Source: Cucumis sativus (lineage: Eukaryota > Streptophyta > Magnoliopsida > Cucurbitales > Cucurbitaceae). From it: a DNA stretch of 64,000 nt. A program made the position numbers and the translations under genes. Location of the stretch: positions 4,774,001 to 4,838,000 of the forward strand of contig NC_026661.2 in NCBI RefSeq assembly GCF_000004075.3, read 5' to 3'. Position 1 is the first letter of the stretch. Every line of letters starts with the position of its first letter. The notes under the pieces are model-generated. The model saw nothing but the letters and a program-made list of their open reading frames with translations. It did not search any database and was not told the origin of the DNA. Positions 63,377 through 64,000 of this stretch are shown piece by piece.

Positions 63377-64000
63377 GTAAGTTTCCATTTAGCAATTGGA
63401 TTTTTCTCATTGTATGATATTATTTATTATTCGTATGAGCCAAAGCGAGCTTAGCTTAATAGTAATTGACATGGGCTTCCTTCCTAGAAATCGGATGTTT
63501 GGTCCTCCACCCCAGTTATTGTACTTAAAAGAGATTTATTATTCGTATGGATTATTTGATATCTTTTTCTTTTATTTTTCTTCTAGTGATTAATTGTTCA
63601 GTTACTAACTAACTATAATTAATCAGGGAAAAAAATAATTTTCACCGTGAACTTAGCAAGGTGTATCCATTTTCCCCATTGAACTTTCAATTTTTATCAA
63701 ATTAGGCCCTAAATTTAAATAAGTGTCACAATTTCTATCTTTGTTTCAATTTATGCTAACTCAATCACTAAATTTATATTGGTGTTGAAACTTGACATTT
63801 ATCAATTTGTACTAGACATATATTTTGTAATTCTTTAACATACACGAAACTATCTTTTAACTATTCTTCTAACTAAAGGCTATTCGAAGGTATAAATTGT
63901 AACATTTTTATCCAAGTTTAAGGTAAAAAATTACAACATTTATCCAAGTTAAAGGTAAAATTTGTAATGTCTATCCATGTTTGCAAATTTTTATAATATC
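63377..64000 (+). other. Intron of the coiled-coil gene running off the window
   Basis: Starts with a consensus donor GTAAGT at 63377. No further exon seen before the window end. A short duplicated word (AAGTTTAAGGTAAAA versus AAGTTAAAGGTAAAA) is at about 63914 and 63947. Confidence 0.6.

Overview
This is AT-rich nuclear DNA from a dicot plant: intron-rich genes, plant-only families (alpha-tubulin of TUA type, SOB FIVE-LIKE, CYSTM), plastid-targeted proteins and decayed retrotransposons. Several interspersed repeats look like ones I associate with Cucurbitaceae (cucumber or melon relatives), but that assignment is a guess from memory. There is no operon organisation, no CRISPR array and no tRNA or rRNA gene that I could recognise.

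Layout. 1-14059 (+) holds the C-terminal half of the TOR kinase gene: 29 exons, 1189 residues, from the FAT domain through FRB, kinase and FATC to the natural stop. 15600-17820 (-) is a complete four-exon alpha-tubulin gene convergent with TOR. 19882-23182 (-) is a four-exon plastid or membrane-type protein that I match to SHORT HYPOCOTYL IN WHITE LIGHT 1; its 2.5 kb third intron is full of repeats. 24189-27084 (+) is an organelle-type RsmE rRNA methyltransferase, divergent from the previous gene. 29779-33449 (+) is an MRS2/CorA magnesium transporter closest to MRS2-3. 34772-35783 (+) is a small three-exon gene for a probable thylakoid-lumen protein of unknown function. 35.8-44.7 kb is gene-poor and contains a decayed Ty1/copia fragment and long AT microsatellites. 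44780-46283 (-) is a SOB FIVE-LIKE gene. 47.9-57.1 kb is a tandem cluster of three CYSTM genes, the middle one lacking its defining Cys-rich exon. 59351 to the right edge (+) is the first part of a coiled-coil protein gene.

The genes are independent housekeeping and accessory loci; only the CYSTM trio is a functional cluster by descent. Every splice model was built by eye from GT-AG (or GC-AG) sites, reading-frame continuity and family conservation. All multi-exon models close in frame.

The most interesting points are the CYSTM paralogue that lost its membrane exon, the duplicated upstream blocks in that cluster, a probable GC-AG intron in RsmE and another candidate in MRS2-3, nested or sense-oriented LINE 3' ends inside introns, a 396 bp foldback element, and the unknown Tat-signal plastid protein. 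I did not find a convincing undescribed multi-gene system.
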